A DNA stretch of 64,000 nt from CAVUPF01 sp963743285 (GTDB taxonomy: Bacteria > Actinomycetota > Thermoleophilia > Solirubrobacterales > 70-9): assembly GCA_963743285.1 (NCBI GenBank), contig CAVUPF010000004.1:347781-411780 (forward strand). The letters run 5' to 3'. The notes below the pieces were generated by a model. It did no database searches and was not told the origin of the DNA. It saw nothing but the letters and a program-made list of their open reading frames with translations. Position 1 is the stretch's first letter, and every line of letters begins with the position of its first letter. The position numbers and the translations under genes are program-made. Below, piece by piece: positions 41,990 through 51,526 of the stretch.

Positions 41990-42742
41990 ATGAGCAGACC
42001 CGTCTACGACCGTCTGGGGCGCGGCTACGGCGCGGTACGCCGCCCTGACCCACGGATCGCGGCTCGCATCGACGTCGCCCTCGGCGATGCCGCCACGGTC
42101 CTCAATGTCGGCGCCGGCACCGGCTCCTATGAGCCCACCGACCGAGACGTAACCGCGGTCGAGCCTTCAGCCGCGATGATCGCCCAACGGCCATCCGGGT
42201 CCGCGCCCGCAGTGCAGGCAAGCGCTGAAGCTCTGCCGTTCGACGACGACAGCTTCGACGCGGCAATGGCGGTGCTGACCATCCACCACTGGGCCGACCT
42301 TGACGCCGGCTTGGCCGAGCTGCGTCGTGTCGCGCGGCAGCGCATCGTGGTGGTGACGTTTGACTCCGAGGTGCTGTGGGATCTGTGGATCGTCCGCGAC
42401 TACTTCTCGGAGATGGTCCGGGCGAAGACCGACCCCACCTCAAGCCCTCGATTGGCGGCAGCGCTGCCTGCGGCCAGGGAGCTGCCTCTGCCGGTCCCGC
42501 GAGATTGCTGTGACCATTTCTTCGCTGCCCTGTGGGCTCGTCCAGAGCTGTTCTTCGATGCCGAGGTTGTGCAGCCGATGTGGGTGTGGCAGCGACTATC
42601 TGAGGAGGCCAGACAAGAGGGCCGCGGCCGACTCGCCGCCGACCTGGGGAGCGGAGCCTGGGACAAGCGCTTCGGGCACCTGCGCGAGATGCGAGAGCTG
42701 GATGTCGGGCTGCGGCTGGTGATCTCAAAGCTCGATCGATGA
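41990..42742 (+). CDS. SAM-dependent methyltransferase, class I
   Basis: 250 residues. Motif I VLNVGAGTGSYEP (GxGxG), acidic motif DVTAVEPS, then QASAEALPFDDDSFDAAMAVLTIHHWADL, the UbiE-type post-I segment. It resembles small-molecule methyltransferases; the substrate is unknown. It overlaps the following acetyltransferase start by 4 bp (ATGA), so the two form an operon. Confidence 0.9.
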   Translation: MSRPVYDRLGRGYGAVRRPDPRIAARIDVALGDAATVLNVGAGTGSYEPTDRDVTAVEPSAAMIAQRPSGSAPAVQASAEALPFDDDSFDAAMAVLTIHHWADLDAGLAELRRVARQRIVVVTFDSEVLWDLWIVRDYFSEMVRAKTDPTSSPRLAAALPAARELPLPVPRDCCDHFFAALWARPELFFDAEVVQPMWVWQRLSEEARQEGRGRLAADLGSGAWDKRFGHLREMRELDVGLRLVISKLDR

Positions 42743-43163
42743 ACCCGGAAGGGCTGACGGCCCGCCTGCGAGTTAGAAGCCCTGTCCAGTCCGATGAGCC
42801 GGCCTACCTGGCTCTCTTTCTCAAACCGGCCGTGAGTGTGCGTCTGCGTCCGCGCCCCCTGCCAGCCTTCACGACCTCTCAGCTGGGGGAAATACTGAGC
42901 GAAGACATTGACCACTGGGACGAACACGGATTCGGGCCCTGGGCGCTCCTCGATCGGAAGAGCGGATCGTTTGTGGGTCGCGGCGGCTTGCAGTGCACCG
43001 CCGTTGAAGGGGAGCCGATGGTGGAGTTGCCTTGGGCGATCGAGCCAGATCGCCAGGGCGAAGGCCTGGCGACCGAGGCCGCGCTGGCAGCGATCGAGTG
43101 GGCGAGATCGCTGCCGCTAGGCGAGGTCGTCGCCATGACAACGCCCGGTAACCTGGCCTCTAG

Positions 43164-44667
43164 TAGTGCTTTGTTAGCTCTCCGGTAGGATTCGCCCAAG
43201 CGGCGACGAACCCTGCTCGCGAGATCGTTCGACGCGAGGAGGGCATGATGTCGGCAGTGGCGGTATCGGACTCGAAGCGAAGGGCGACGGGGGAGGCGCC
43301 CTCGGCGGTGCGCGAACGCCTGCAGGCGTTCGGTGAAGAGGTGCTCGCCGAGGCGACCAACCGCCCCTCGCAGATCGCAAACGGCGGCCTGTATCTGCGC
43401 GGGCTGCTGGAGGAAGGCAGGCGCAAGTCGCTGGAGCCCCTGGTCGCCCGGCTACACAGTGAGGCCGACTACCAGTCGATGCAGCAGTTCCTCACCGACA
43501 GCCCCTGGGAGGCGGCCGCGGTGCTGCGCGCCGTCGCCGAGCGGGTGGTGGCCGCGATCGAGGTGGAGGCCTGGGTTCTCGACGACACCGGCTTTCCCAA
43601 GGACGGCAAGGACTCTCCCGGAGTCAAGCGCCAGTACTCGGGCACGCTCGGCAAGATCGGCAACTGCCAGATCGGCGTCTCGGTGCACGCGGTGGGCGCC
43701 AAGGGGACGGTTCCTTTGGGCTGGGCGCTTTATTTGCCCGAGGAGTGGTGCTCAGACGCCGAGCGCCGGGCAAAGGCGAAGATCCCCGCCGAGGTCGCCT
43801 TCAAGACCAAGCCCGAGCTGGGGGTGGAGCTCCTTCAGTGCGCCTCGGGCTGGGATGTGCCGGTGGCCCCCGTGCTCGGCGACGCCGCCTACGGCAACAA
43901 CACCGAGCTGCGCGATGGGCTCCACGGCGAAGGCCTTGAGTACGTATTTTCGGTCTCACCGGAGACGACCGTGTTCGCGCCGGCGACGAAGTTCACCGTG
44001 CCCGAGCAACCGCCCGGCAAGCGCGGCCGGCCCACCGCTCTCCCGCGCCCCGACCGCGAGGCGCTCTCGATCGGCGATCTGATCGCCCGCGGGGGAGAGA
44101 AGCGCCTGAAGACGGTCACCTTCCGCGACGGTCCCGAGGGCGAGCCAATCACCTCCCGATTCGTCTTCGTGAGGGTCCGCGCCGCCCACAACTGGCGCCG
44201 AGGCGCCGGCAAATGGCGAGGGGGTGCCAAGGCTCCGCCCCGCGAGGAGTGGCTGATCGCCGAGTGGCCCGAGGGCGAGGAGGCACCGACCGACTACTGG
44301 CTCTCCAACCTACCCGCCGACACCGAGCCCGAGCGCCTCGCCCGCCTCGCGCGGTTGCGCTGGAAGGTCGAGCTCGACTATCGCCAGCTGAAGGGCGAGC
44401 TCGGCCTCGACCACTACGAGGGCCGCTCCTACCTGGGCTGGCACCACCACACCGCGCTGGTCAGCGCCGCCCACGGCTTCCTCACCCTGGAGCGCCTTCA
44501 CCCAAAAGCCCGGCGGCCGGCCTGACACTCCCGGCTGCGGTAAGGGCGCTGCAGCCCGCCTTCAAGTGTTGGACCGGCCGCTGCCAGACCTGCCTTCAGC
44601 TCGTCGACCTCGAACGACTCGACTCTCTCTTGGCCCGTCGGGACGAATGAGAGCTAACAAAGCACTA
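43164..44667 (+). mobile_element. IS701-family element
   Basis: 1,504 bp with 19-bp inverted repeats (TAGTGCTTTGTTAGCTCTC and complement at 44649-44667) and a 4-bp CTAG target duplication (43160-43163, 44668-44671), as expected for IS701. Confidence 0.93.
43245..44525 (+). CDS. IS701-family transposase
   Basis: 426 residues in frame zero. WVLDDTGFPKDGKDSPGVKR (first Asp), QIGVSVHAVGAKGTVPLGW, VLGDAAYGNN (second Asp) and the WKVELDYRQLKGELGLDHYEG block with the final Glu are intact. The frame ends soon after LERLHPKARRPA. In the -1 frame the expected tail continues SPAAGLTLPAAVRALQPAFK and CWTGRCQTC to 44650. A CCCAAAA heptamer sits exactly at the junction (44501-44507). Either form could be functional. 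Confidence 0.9.
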   Translation: MMSAVAVSDSKRRATGEAPSAVRERLQAFGEEVLAEATNRPSQIANGGLYLRGLLEEGRRKSLEPLVARLHSEADYQSMQQFLTDSPWEAAAVLRAVAERVVAAIEVEAWVLDDTGFPKDGKDSPGVKRQYSGTLGKIGNCQIGVSVHAVGAKGTVPLGWALYLPEEWCSDAERRAKAKIPAEVAFKTKPELGVELLQCASGWDVPVAPVLGDAAYGNNTELRDGLHGEGLEYVFSVSPETTVFAPATKFTVPEQPPGKRGRPTALPRPDREALSIGDLIARGGEKRLKTVTFRDGPEGEPITSRFVFVRVRAAHNWRRGAGKWRGGAKAPPREEWLIAEWPEGEEAPTDYWLSNLPADTEPERLARLARLRWKVELDYRQLKGELGLDHYEGRSYLGWHHHTALVSAAHGFLTLERLHPKARRPA

Positions 44668-44700
44668 CTAGGCGCGTTGCCGAGAAGGCAGGCTTGCGGC

Positions 44701-45330
44701 TCAGCGGCGAGATCGAGCACGTCGGCATCGGGCATGTTCTATATCGCTTGTCACTCGCGGAGCCAAAGGCTGTGTAGCCAGCTGCGTTGGAGCCGCCAGA
44801 CGCCAATCCGCCGCTAGTATCGAGTACACAACGCTGTCGAGGAAATGGTCGCCAACTCGATCTGCGGCGCGCAGGGTGCCCTCTTCTCGAAACCCCAGCC
44901 GCTCGGGAATTGCCCGACTTCGGTGATTCTCCACCGCGGCGCGAATCTCGACGCGGTTGAGATCCCAGACCGACAGTGCGTGGTCAGTGAGAGCCCATAC
45001 CGCCTCGGTCATCGTTCCCCGACCTTGGTGTTCCTCGGCGAGCCAGTACCCGATGCTCGTCAGGCGACTGTACCAATCAACGGAGTGGTAGCCGGCCATA
45101 CCGATGATGCATCCCTCACAGACGATGGCCAACTGGAATCCGTTGTTCTTTGTCAACTGGCCTCTGGTCTTCCGTATGAACCCGAGCGTGTCCTCGAAGG
45201 TCTGGCTGGCTGCCCACGAAAGCCAGCGGCTGAGGTGGTCGCGGTTGGCATAGATGAGTGCATGGAGCTCCTCCGCGTCTGCTTCCTCCAGCAGACGCAG
45301 GCGAGAGTCTGAAAGTTGTGGCTGCGGCAT
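44701..45330 (-). CDS. GNAT acetyltransferase, RimJ/RimL type
   Basis: 209 residues. SDSRLRLLEEADAEELHALI is the typical start; GYWLAEEHQGRGTMTEAVWA is the acetyl-CoA binding QGRGxMTEA motif; VEIRAAVENHRSRAIPERLG precedes the C-terminal GFREEG strand. It resembles ribosomal-protein-serine or alanine N-acetyltransferases. It is convergent with, and overlaps by 77 bp, the end of the split acetyltransferase. Confidence 0.9.
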   Translation of the reverse strand: MPQPQLSDSRLRLLEEADAEELHALIYANRDHLSRWLSWAASQTFEDTLGFIRKTRGQLTKNNGFQLAIVCEGCIIGMAGYHSVDWYSRLTSIGYWLAEEHQGRGTMTEAVWALTDHALSVWDLNRVEIRAAVENHRSRAIPERLGFREEGTLRAADRVGDHFLDSVVYSILAADWRLAAPTQLATQPLAPRVTSDIEHARCRRARSRR

Positions 45331-45363
45331 GGGTTTGAGCCTTTCGAACCTGAGGCCCTGCGC

Positions 45364-46164
45364 TTAACTCGCGAGCCACTCCGCGACTTGAGTAGGTTCG
45401 GGCAGGGATGAGAAGTCGCCATGATCGCGAAATCGCTCCGCTGCCCCAGCCATCGCTCCAACCGCAGCCCAGAGCAGCCTCCCTCCGACGCTGACCCGCT
45501 GCGCGCCCGCCTCGACGATCTCCTTTAGCGAGAGGCTCGGGATGGCGAGCACGTTGAGCGGTCGTCCGATCGTCTCCGCCACAGCTCGGATCTCCTCCGC
45601 GCTGCGTAGACCGGGCGCGAAGAGAACATCGGCACCGGCTCGCTCATAGGCCTGCAGGCGGGCGATCGTATCGTCGAGGTCGGGATTTCCCCGGACGTGG
45701 TTCTCGGCCCTGGCCGTCAGCGTGAAGGGGAATTCAAGGCAGCGCGCGGCCTCACACGCGGCGGCGATTCGCTCGCTGGCGTGCTCGACCTCATAGATGC
45801 CGTCCTCGGGGTCATAGTCCTCGATCGAGCCGCCGACGGCGCCCGCCTCGACGATCCGACCGATCGCTCCCGATGCATCCTCGGGGTCAGGTCCGAAGCC
45901 GTTCTCAAGGTCGACCGAGAGCGGCAGGCTGCTTGCCTCATCGAGGAGCCGAACGTGATCTACCAGCTCCTCGAGCGTGACGCCACCGTCCGGGCGTCCG
46001 AGGGTGAAGGCGAAGCCGGAGCTGGTGCTCGCCAGGGCCTTGAATCCGAGCCCCGCCAGGACCTTGGCCGAGCCGGCGTCCCAGGGATTCGGGATCACAA
46101 ACGGCTCGCCCTCGTGGAGAGCACGAAAGACGGCGGCCTTCTGATGCTGAATCGGGTTGGGCAT
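45364..46164 (-). CDS. Isocitrate lyase/PEP mutase superfamily protein
   Basis: 266 residues from ATG 46164 (MPNPIQHQKAAVFRALHEGE). NPWDAGSAKVLAGLGFKALA and TSSGFAFTLGRPDGGVTLEE mark the family, with DLENGFGPDPEDA as the metal-binding region and VGGSIEDYDPEDGIYEVEHA following. The catalytic Cys of isocitrate lyase is not seen, so this is closer to oxaloacetate hydrolase or phosphonopyruvate-type enzymes. The frame extends upstream without a convincing earlier start. Confidence 0.87.
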   Translation of the reverse strand: MPNPIQHQKAAVFRALHEGEPFVIPNPWDAGSAKVLAGLGFKALASTSSGFAFTLGRPDGGVTLEELVDHVRLLDEASSLPLSVDLENGFGPDPEDASGAIGRIVEAGAVGGSIEDYDPEDGIYEVEHASERIAAACEAARCLEFPFTLTARAENHVRGNPDLDDTIARLQAYERAGADVLFAPGLRSAEEIRAVAETIGRPLNVLAIPSLSLKEIVEAGAQRVSVGGRLLWAAVGAMAGAAERFRDHGDFSSLPEPTQVAEWLAS

Positions 46165-46237
46165 GGAGGCGGTGGCGGTGTGGGGAGAGATTCGAGCGTT
46201 GTCGAGCTTGATAGCAGCTACGACGAGAGTCAGATCA

Positions 46238-46591
46238 TCAGGCGCTCCCTTCAATCCCGTCGACCGAGTCCGCTCGGGCTGCGGTGGTAGCCGGGTCACG
46301 CCACATCTCGCGGAGCGGCGGCCCGCCCGCAGGCATCTCGAAGGTCTCGGTCAGGACAAAACCATTGCGCTCATACAGCGCCCGACTGCGCTCGGTGCTC
46401 GACTCCAGGCGGGCGGGTACCGTCACGGTCACACAACTCCAGAACCGGAGCGAGCGGAGCTGTGCCGAGGCCCGGTCGTCGGCGAACGCCAGCGCAAGCG
46501 CCCCGGCCGGCGCTTCGTGGTCAACCTCGAGCGCCGGCCTGACCAGGGGATTCTGCTCCACCATCGATACCACCCTGTCGACGCTGCGCAC
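46238..46591 (-). pseudogene. GNAT acetyltransferase remnant
   Basis: Only the C-terminal part is recognisable: LESSTERSRALYERNGFVLT then MPAGGPPLREMWRDP, the final strands of a GNAT domain. The acetyl-CoA pyrophosphate loop is absent and the N-terminal sequence is unrelated. It overlaps the PPOX gene end by 71 bp. A truncated gene is the simplest reading. Confidence 0.6.
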
Positions 46592-47231
46592 TCCTCAGGA
46601 GAGAGTCGACGTACCCAGGGCGCTCGATGCCAGGCGCGAGCCGCTCGTCGGACTCGGGCTCAGCGGCGACAAGATGCAGGCCCACCACCCCCGCCCAGAT
46701 GGGCAACTCGTGATCGGCTTCATCATCGACCGGCGGGCCGCCTCTGACCTTCGCTGAGGCCTCATCCAGGGGAATCCTGAGAACCGAGGTAGCACGCAGC
46801 TCCTTGTCCGTCGGCAACCGAATGTCCGCCCAGCGTCCAGGCACGAGCTTCTCGACAAGGGCCTCGAGCGCACCGCGCTTCTCGCTGGCGTCCTTGATCT
46901 GCTCGCCACAGCCGAAGAGCATCACCGAGCGGTAGTTCGCCGAGTGATGCATGGCCGCGCGGGCGAGAACCAGGCCATCGAGCAGGGTCGCGGTCAGGCA
47001 AACCTCCGATCGGCCCGCCCTGCCGAGCGTGCGACTCGCCGCCGAGCCGTGAACGTAAACATGCTCGCCTACCCGCACGTGCAGCGTCGGCGTGACCACC
47101 GGGCGCCCACTCTCGTCGATCGCTCCGAGATGGCAGACGATCGCCTCGTCGAGGATCGCCTCGATGACCCCGCGGTCATGGGAGCCGCGCCCGGGCTTTC
47201 TGCGCAGTGTCGTTCTTGGCGTCGGGATCAT
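46521..47231 (-). CDS. Pyridoxamine 5'-phosphate oxidase-family protein
   Basis: 236 residues. VIEAILDEAIVCHLGAIDES then GRPVVTPTLHVRVGEHVYVHGS is the FMN split barrel of the Pyridox_ox_2 group, followed by SVMLFGCGEQIKDASEKRGA and an LVEKLVPGRW helix. Such proteins bind FMN, heme or F420; some act with pyridoxine salvage. It is divergent from a MocR regulator with only 18 bp between start codons, so the regulator probably controls it. Confidence 0.87.
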   Translation of the reverse strand: MIPTPRTTLRRKPGRGSHDRGVIEAILDEAIVCHLGAIDESGRPVVTPTLHVRVGEHVYVHGSAASRTLGRAGRSEVCLTATLLDGLVLARAAMHHSANYRSVMLFGCGEQIKDASEKRGALEALVEKLVPGRWADIRLPTDKELRATSVLRIPLDEASAKVRGGPPVDDEADHELPIWAGVVGLHLVAAEPESDERLAPGIERPGYVDSLLRSAQRRQGGIDGGAESPGQAGARG

Positions 47232-47249
47232 TGTTACAGTACAGATCGG

Positions 47250-48578
47250 ATGTCTGAACTGAAACAGTATCGAATCTCTGGAAAGGGTGCCCGGGAGATC
47301 GCCGCGAGCGTCGAGCAGGCGATCGAGGCGGGCGCGCTCAGCCCCGGCGATCCGCTACCCGCGGTTCGCCGCCTGGCTTCACAGCTCGAGGTAAGCCCGA
47401 CGACTGTCGCGGCGGCGCTCGCAGACCTTCGCTCCCGGGGGCTCGTGGTGACCCGGGCGCGGAGTTGCTCCTATGTAAGTTGGCGCCCGCCGGTGGCGGG
47501 AGCCTGGCTTGGATCGGCGATTCCAGCTGGAGTTCGCGACCTCGCGAGTGGCAACCCCGACCCCACCCTGCTCCCCGACTTGGGGCCATTCCTACGCCGG
47601 ATCGAGCCGCCTCGCCAGCTCTACGGAGGCGCGCCGGTAATCCCTGAGCTACTGCGTCTGGCCGAAGCGGAGTTCGGGGAGGCCGGAATCGACTCCGGGG
47701 ACATCGCCGTGGTCAGTGGCGCCCTCGACGGGATCGAGCGGGCGCTGCAGGCGCAGCTGCGTCCCGGTGACGTCGTCGCCGTGGAAGACCCTGGCTATGC
47801 GGGCCTCTTCGACCTCCTGCGAGCCCTGGGGCTAGCGCTGCGACCGGTCCCGGTAGACGAGAAGGGGATGACCCCGGCGGCCCTTGCCGAGGCCCTTGGC
47901 GAAGGCGCCACCGCAGTTGTGGTCAACCCGCGCGGCCAGAACCCGACCGGGGCATCGCTCGACGAGGCACGGGCGAAGGAACTGCGCGGTGTCCTCGACA
48001 CCGCGCCCGAGGTGCTGGTCGTCGAGGACGATCACCTAGGTCCGATCGCCGGGTCGCCACGACTGTCGCTGGCGATCGGCCGGAGCAGGTGGGCGGCGGC
48101 CCGCTCGGTGGCAAAGTCTCTCGGCCCCGATATCCGCCTCGCCCTCCTTGCCGGCGACGCTCAGACGATCAGTCGGGTTCGCGGCCGCCAGGCGGTCGGA
48201 CCCCAATGGGTCAGCCATCTGCTTCAACACCTGGTCGCGATGCTGTGGTCAAACGCGGGGGTGACCGCAACCCTGGAGCGAGCCGCGGAGGTTTACGGTG
48301 CGCGCCGGGAGCGCTTCGCCGATGCGCTAAGCGAGCGCGGGATCGAGGCCCGGAGATCGACCGGCATCACGGTGTGGATTCCGGTTCCCGAGGAAGCGCC
48401 TGTCGTCCAGTCCCTGCTCGAGAGGGGCTGGGCGGTCTCCCCTGGGGCGCCCTACCGGCTGCAGAGCGGGCGCGCAATCCGGGTCACAACCAGCACCTTG
48501 AATGAGCGCGAGGCAGAGGTGCTCGCCGAGGCTATCGAGGCTGCGCTGCAGCCCACGCATCGGACTCGGACGGCTTGA
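47250..48578 (+). CDS. MocR-type regulator (GntR winged helix plus aminotransferase domain)
   Basis: 442 residues. GntR domain: EIAASVEQAIEAGALSPGDPLPAVRRLASQLEVSPTTVAAALADL. The fold-type I aminotransferase domain follows with VVNPRGQNPTGASLDEAR, VVEDDHLGPIAG (usually EDDY; here His) and the PLP lysine in ARSVAKSLGPDIRL. MocR proteins sense PLP or other ligands and often control pyridoxal or GABA genes. The divergent neighbour is a PPOX-family gene, a typical target pairing. Confidence 0.93.
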   Translation: MSELKQYRISGKGAREIAASVEQAIEAGALSPGDPLPAVRRLASQLEVSPTTVAAALADLRSRGLVVTRARSCSYVSWRPPVAGAWLGSAIPAGVRDLASGNPDPTLLPDLGPFLRRIEPPRQLYGGAPVIPELLRLAEAEFGEAGIDSGDIAVVSGALDGIERALQAQLRPGDVVAVEDPGYAGLFDLLRALGLALRPVPVDEKGMTPAALAEALGEGATAVVVNPRGQNPTGASLDEARAKELRGVLDTAPEVLVVEDDHLGPIAGSPRLSLAIGRSRWAAARSVAKSLGPDIRLALLAGDAQTISRVRGRQAVGPQWVSHLLQHLVAMLWSNAGVTATLERAAEVYGARRERFADALSERGIEARRSTGITVWIPVPEEAPVVQSLLERGWAVSPGAPYRLQSGRAIRVTTSTLNEREAEVLAEAIEAALQPTHRTRTA

Positions 48579-48587
48579 TCGACACCG

Positions 48588-50056
48588 CTATGCAGAGCCA
48601 AGCGCGCGCGGCTTCGCCGCCGTGGAGCGGCGAACCAGGTAGACACCATCCGGAGTCGCTAGCTTCGACACGAAGCCGTGGTTGAGCAGGGCCCTGATCG
48701 CGACACGGCGGTCGGCGATCACCGCTCCGATGTGCAACCGCAAGACGAGGCGGGTGGGATTGGCCCTCCTCCCGTCGAGCACGGCGTAGGTCCCGCGAAG
48801 CTCCGCCGCTGAGAAGTGTTCCAGCCACCCGTCGAGCTCGACCGGCGTCCGTGGAGATCGCCATAGCATGTAGGAGCCAACGCTCGCGTAGCTGGCGATG
48901 TGCCCTGTCCGGGGGGGGTGCTCGGTGGCGTAGTTGACCAGCGTCGAGCCCAACGGCTGTTCGTTGCGCGCTGGGCCGACCGTTGCGACCCAGATCAGCG
49001 CGGCGGAGGCGGCTGCCCCGATGGCAAGTCCGACCAACCGGCGAGGGACGACCGCCTCGCGGTCTGGAGCCGAGACGGCGATTTGCAAGGCGAGCGCCGG
49101 GCCGATGAAGACCAGGTTGCGCAGCGCAAGAACCGCGAAGATTAGAAATCCCGCGGTGACCAGCAGTGGACCGATCGGCCTGGGAGCGGGCACCCTGGAC
49201 CAAAGCCAGGCGGCGAATCCAGCGGCAATCGCCAAGTACGCCATCGCCAGCGGCGATCGCAACGCGGGTTCCCATTCGCTGCTCACAAGCGCAATCGCGG
49301 GGTTGCGGAAACTGAGGATGTAGGCCCAGATTTCAGCGCCAAGCGGCGTCGCAATAGTGACCGTGACCGCCGCCAGTGCGCCGGTCAGACCCAGAATGAA
49401 GAGTCGGTGGGCCCCGACGGCCTCCGACAACCCGCGCACTCGATCTAGCGCCAGCCCCGCGGCGACGACACCGATCAGTAGCAGGCCGGCGATGAACCCT
49501 CCGTGGAGGTTCGCCCAGAGCGCAAACACGACCAGGATCGCCGGTAGACCGAATCTAAAGCGCCGGCTGGCCCCGGGGGTGGATACCGGCGCGAGCCAAG
49601 TCAGCGCCACGATCCCGACGATCACGGAGAAAGCGAGCAGAGTAAAGCCCGCGGCCCGGGGATGGACGATCACCCATAGTCCGGGGCAGTAGAGCACCGC
49701 TAGGGCGACCATCATCGCTGTGCCCTTGCGCCGGCAGATCCAGAGAAGCAGGGCGAGCGGCACAGCCGGCGCCGCCCCGCGTAGGCGATCGTCAGTCCGG
49801 TTACCCCGATCAACTGGACCACCTGGTAGACGATCAGCTCGGCGAGCCATTGCTGATTGAGCCAGGAGCTCCCCTGGGCGATAGTCGGGAACGGATCGAC
49901 GTTGGTGAACCCGTGCTGGGCAATCAGCCGTCCGCCGAGCATCTGCAGGTACAGGTCGCCGTCCCGGGTCCCGTCGAAGCACAGCATGAGCGCGGCGACG
50001 AGCAGGACCAGGGCGCCGATGAGGGCGTGGGTGCGAGTCAACAGACCCGGCAGCAT
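48588..50056 (-). pseudogene. Multi-pass membrane protein (GT39-like), one frameshift
   Basis: N-terminal frame: MLPGLLTRTHALIGALVLLV then YLQMLGGRLIAQHGFTNVDP and WLNQQWLAELIVYQVVQLIG, a PMT/GT39-like first lumenal loop. At a four-C run (49775-49778, plus strand) the frame changes to AAPAVPLALLLWICRRKGTA and continues through about ten helices to DGVYLVRRSTAAKPRALGSA. Adding one G restores a single frame of about 489 residues. A decayed gene or a base error is possible. Confidence 0.75.
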
Positions 50057-50188
50057 GCCAACCCAGGCCTATGAACGACTTAAAGCGCTAAGGCCCAATG
50101 CCGGCGTCGCAATCGCCTGGCGCTAAAAGCCGCAAAGCTCCCGGTCACAGGCCGGCGATCGCTCAGCGACTGACCCGGCGGCGTCAGC

Positions 50189-51450
50189 TCAGCTCGGCGC
50201 GGCGACACCGTCGTGGCGGAACTCCATCACGACTTCCTCCATTGCGACGGCGTCGCAGGGGACGATCTCCGGCCAGGGCCTGATCGGCTGCTCGGCCAGG
50301 GTCTTTAAGCCGTTGCCGCTGATCACGACGACGACGGTGTCCTCGGGGTCAAGGACGCCCCGCTCGGCGAGCTTCATCGTCGCGGCGAGGGTGGTGCCGC
50401 CGGCGGGCTCGGTGAGCACCCCCTCGGTGGCGGCGAGCAGCTCCATCGCGGTGATGATCTCCCCGTCGGCCACCGCCGCCGCGGTGCCGCCGCGGCTGCG
50501 CACGGCCTCGAGGACGAGCCGCCCGTCGCCGGGGGCCCCGATCGCCAGCGAGTGGGCGAGCGTCTCGGGGCGCTGGGGGACGATCTCCTCGCTGTGGGCG
50601 AGGATCGCCGTCGCGATCGGCGAGCAACCAGTCGGTTGGCCGACGTGGAGCTTGGTCGGGGTGGTCTGCGCCAGGCCGACGACCTCCAGCTCGTTTAACC
50701 CCTTGTGGACGCGCGAGGAGAGGGTGCCGCCCGCCGCCGGCATGACGATGTGCTCGGGCGAGCGCCAGCCGAGCTGCTCGACCACCTCGAAGGCGAGCGT
50801 CTTTGCCCCCTCCGCGTAGAAGGGACGCAGGGTGATGTTGGCGAACTGGATGCCGCTCGCTTCGGCGAGGGCCCGGCAGGCGCGGTTGGCCTCGTCATAG
50901 GTGCCGTTCAGCTGGCAGACCTGGGCGCCGAGCGCGCGGCAGCTGCGCGCCTTGGCCCGCTCCAGGTTGGCGGGGTAAAAGACGTAGGGCTTCAGCCCCG
51001 CCTTGGCGGCGAGTGCGGCGGTGGCGGTGCCAGCGTTCAGGTCGATACGCAGCCGATCTCGGTGGCGCCCGGCTCCAGGGCGCGGGCGACGGCGATCGCG
51101 ACGACCCGGTCCTTGTAGGAGAGCGAGGGTCGGTTGGTCGAGTCGTCCTTTAGGTAGAGGTTGCGGAGGCCCAGCTCGGCGCCGAGGCGCTCGGCGCGGA
51201 TCAGCGGGGTCTGGCCGGAGAACTGACCGACCCTGGCCTGGGCGCCGCGGTCGATGATCGGCAAGAGCTCCTCGAAGCGCCAGATGTTGGGCGGGCGACG
51301 CTCGGGGGGGGGCTCCGCCAGTCGCGCCCTGGCCAGCTCATAGTCGTAGTCGATGTCGAGTCCCGCGTCGCAGCCCGGGCAGCGGAAGGTCGTCTCGGCG
51401 AGCGGGCAGCGGTAGCCGCAGTCGCGGCAGACGAGTGCCCGTCGCGCAAG
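50189..51450 (-). pseudogene. thrC: Threonine synthase, start lost and one frameshift
   Basis: Reads LVCRDCGYRCPLAETTFRCP (zinc ribbon), then IDRGAQARVGQFSGQTPLIR and LSYKDRVVAIAVARAL with the PLP lysine. At 51037 the frame breaks after CVST; the next frame continues NAGTATAALAAKAGLKPYVF to a stop at 50189. The first frame has no ATG, GTG or TTG before the zinc ribbon. The enzyme makes threonine from O-phosphohomoserine. A functional copy would be needed elsewhere unless these are base errors. Confidence 0.85.
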
Positions 51451-51526
51451 AGCGGGTGCGCGAAAACTCGGCCCCCCTCGGATCTGTCGGAAACCCCTCG
51501 GCCATAGCGAGATTCTGCCTATCAGC

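Larger units (their letters stand above)
42739..44777 (+). pseudogene. GNAT acetyltransferase, split by IS701
   Basis: The N-terminal part reads RLRVRSPVQSDEPAYLALFL through MVELPWAIEPDRQGEGLATE to TPGNLAS. Removing 43164-44667 and one CTAG joins TTPGNLASRRVAEKAGLRLS and GEIEHVGIGHVLYRLSLAEP to a stop at 44777, a 176-residue RimJ/RimL-type acetyltransferase. The interruption follows the acetyl-CoA binding QGEGLATEA motif, so the fragment lacks the last helices and should be inactive. Frame arithmetic is exact. Confidence 0.9.
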
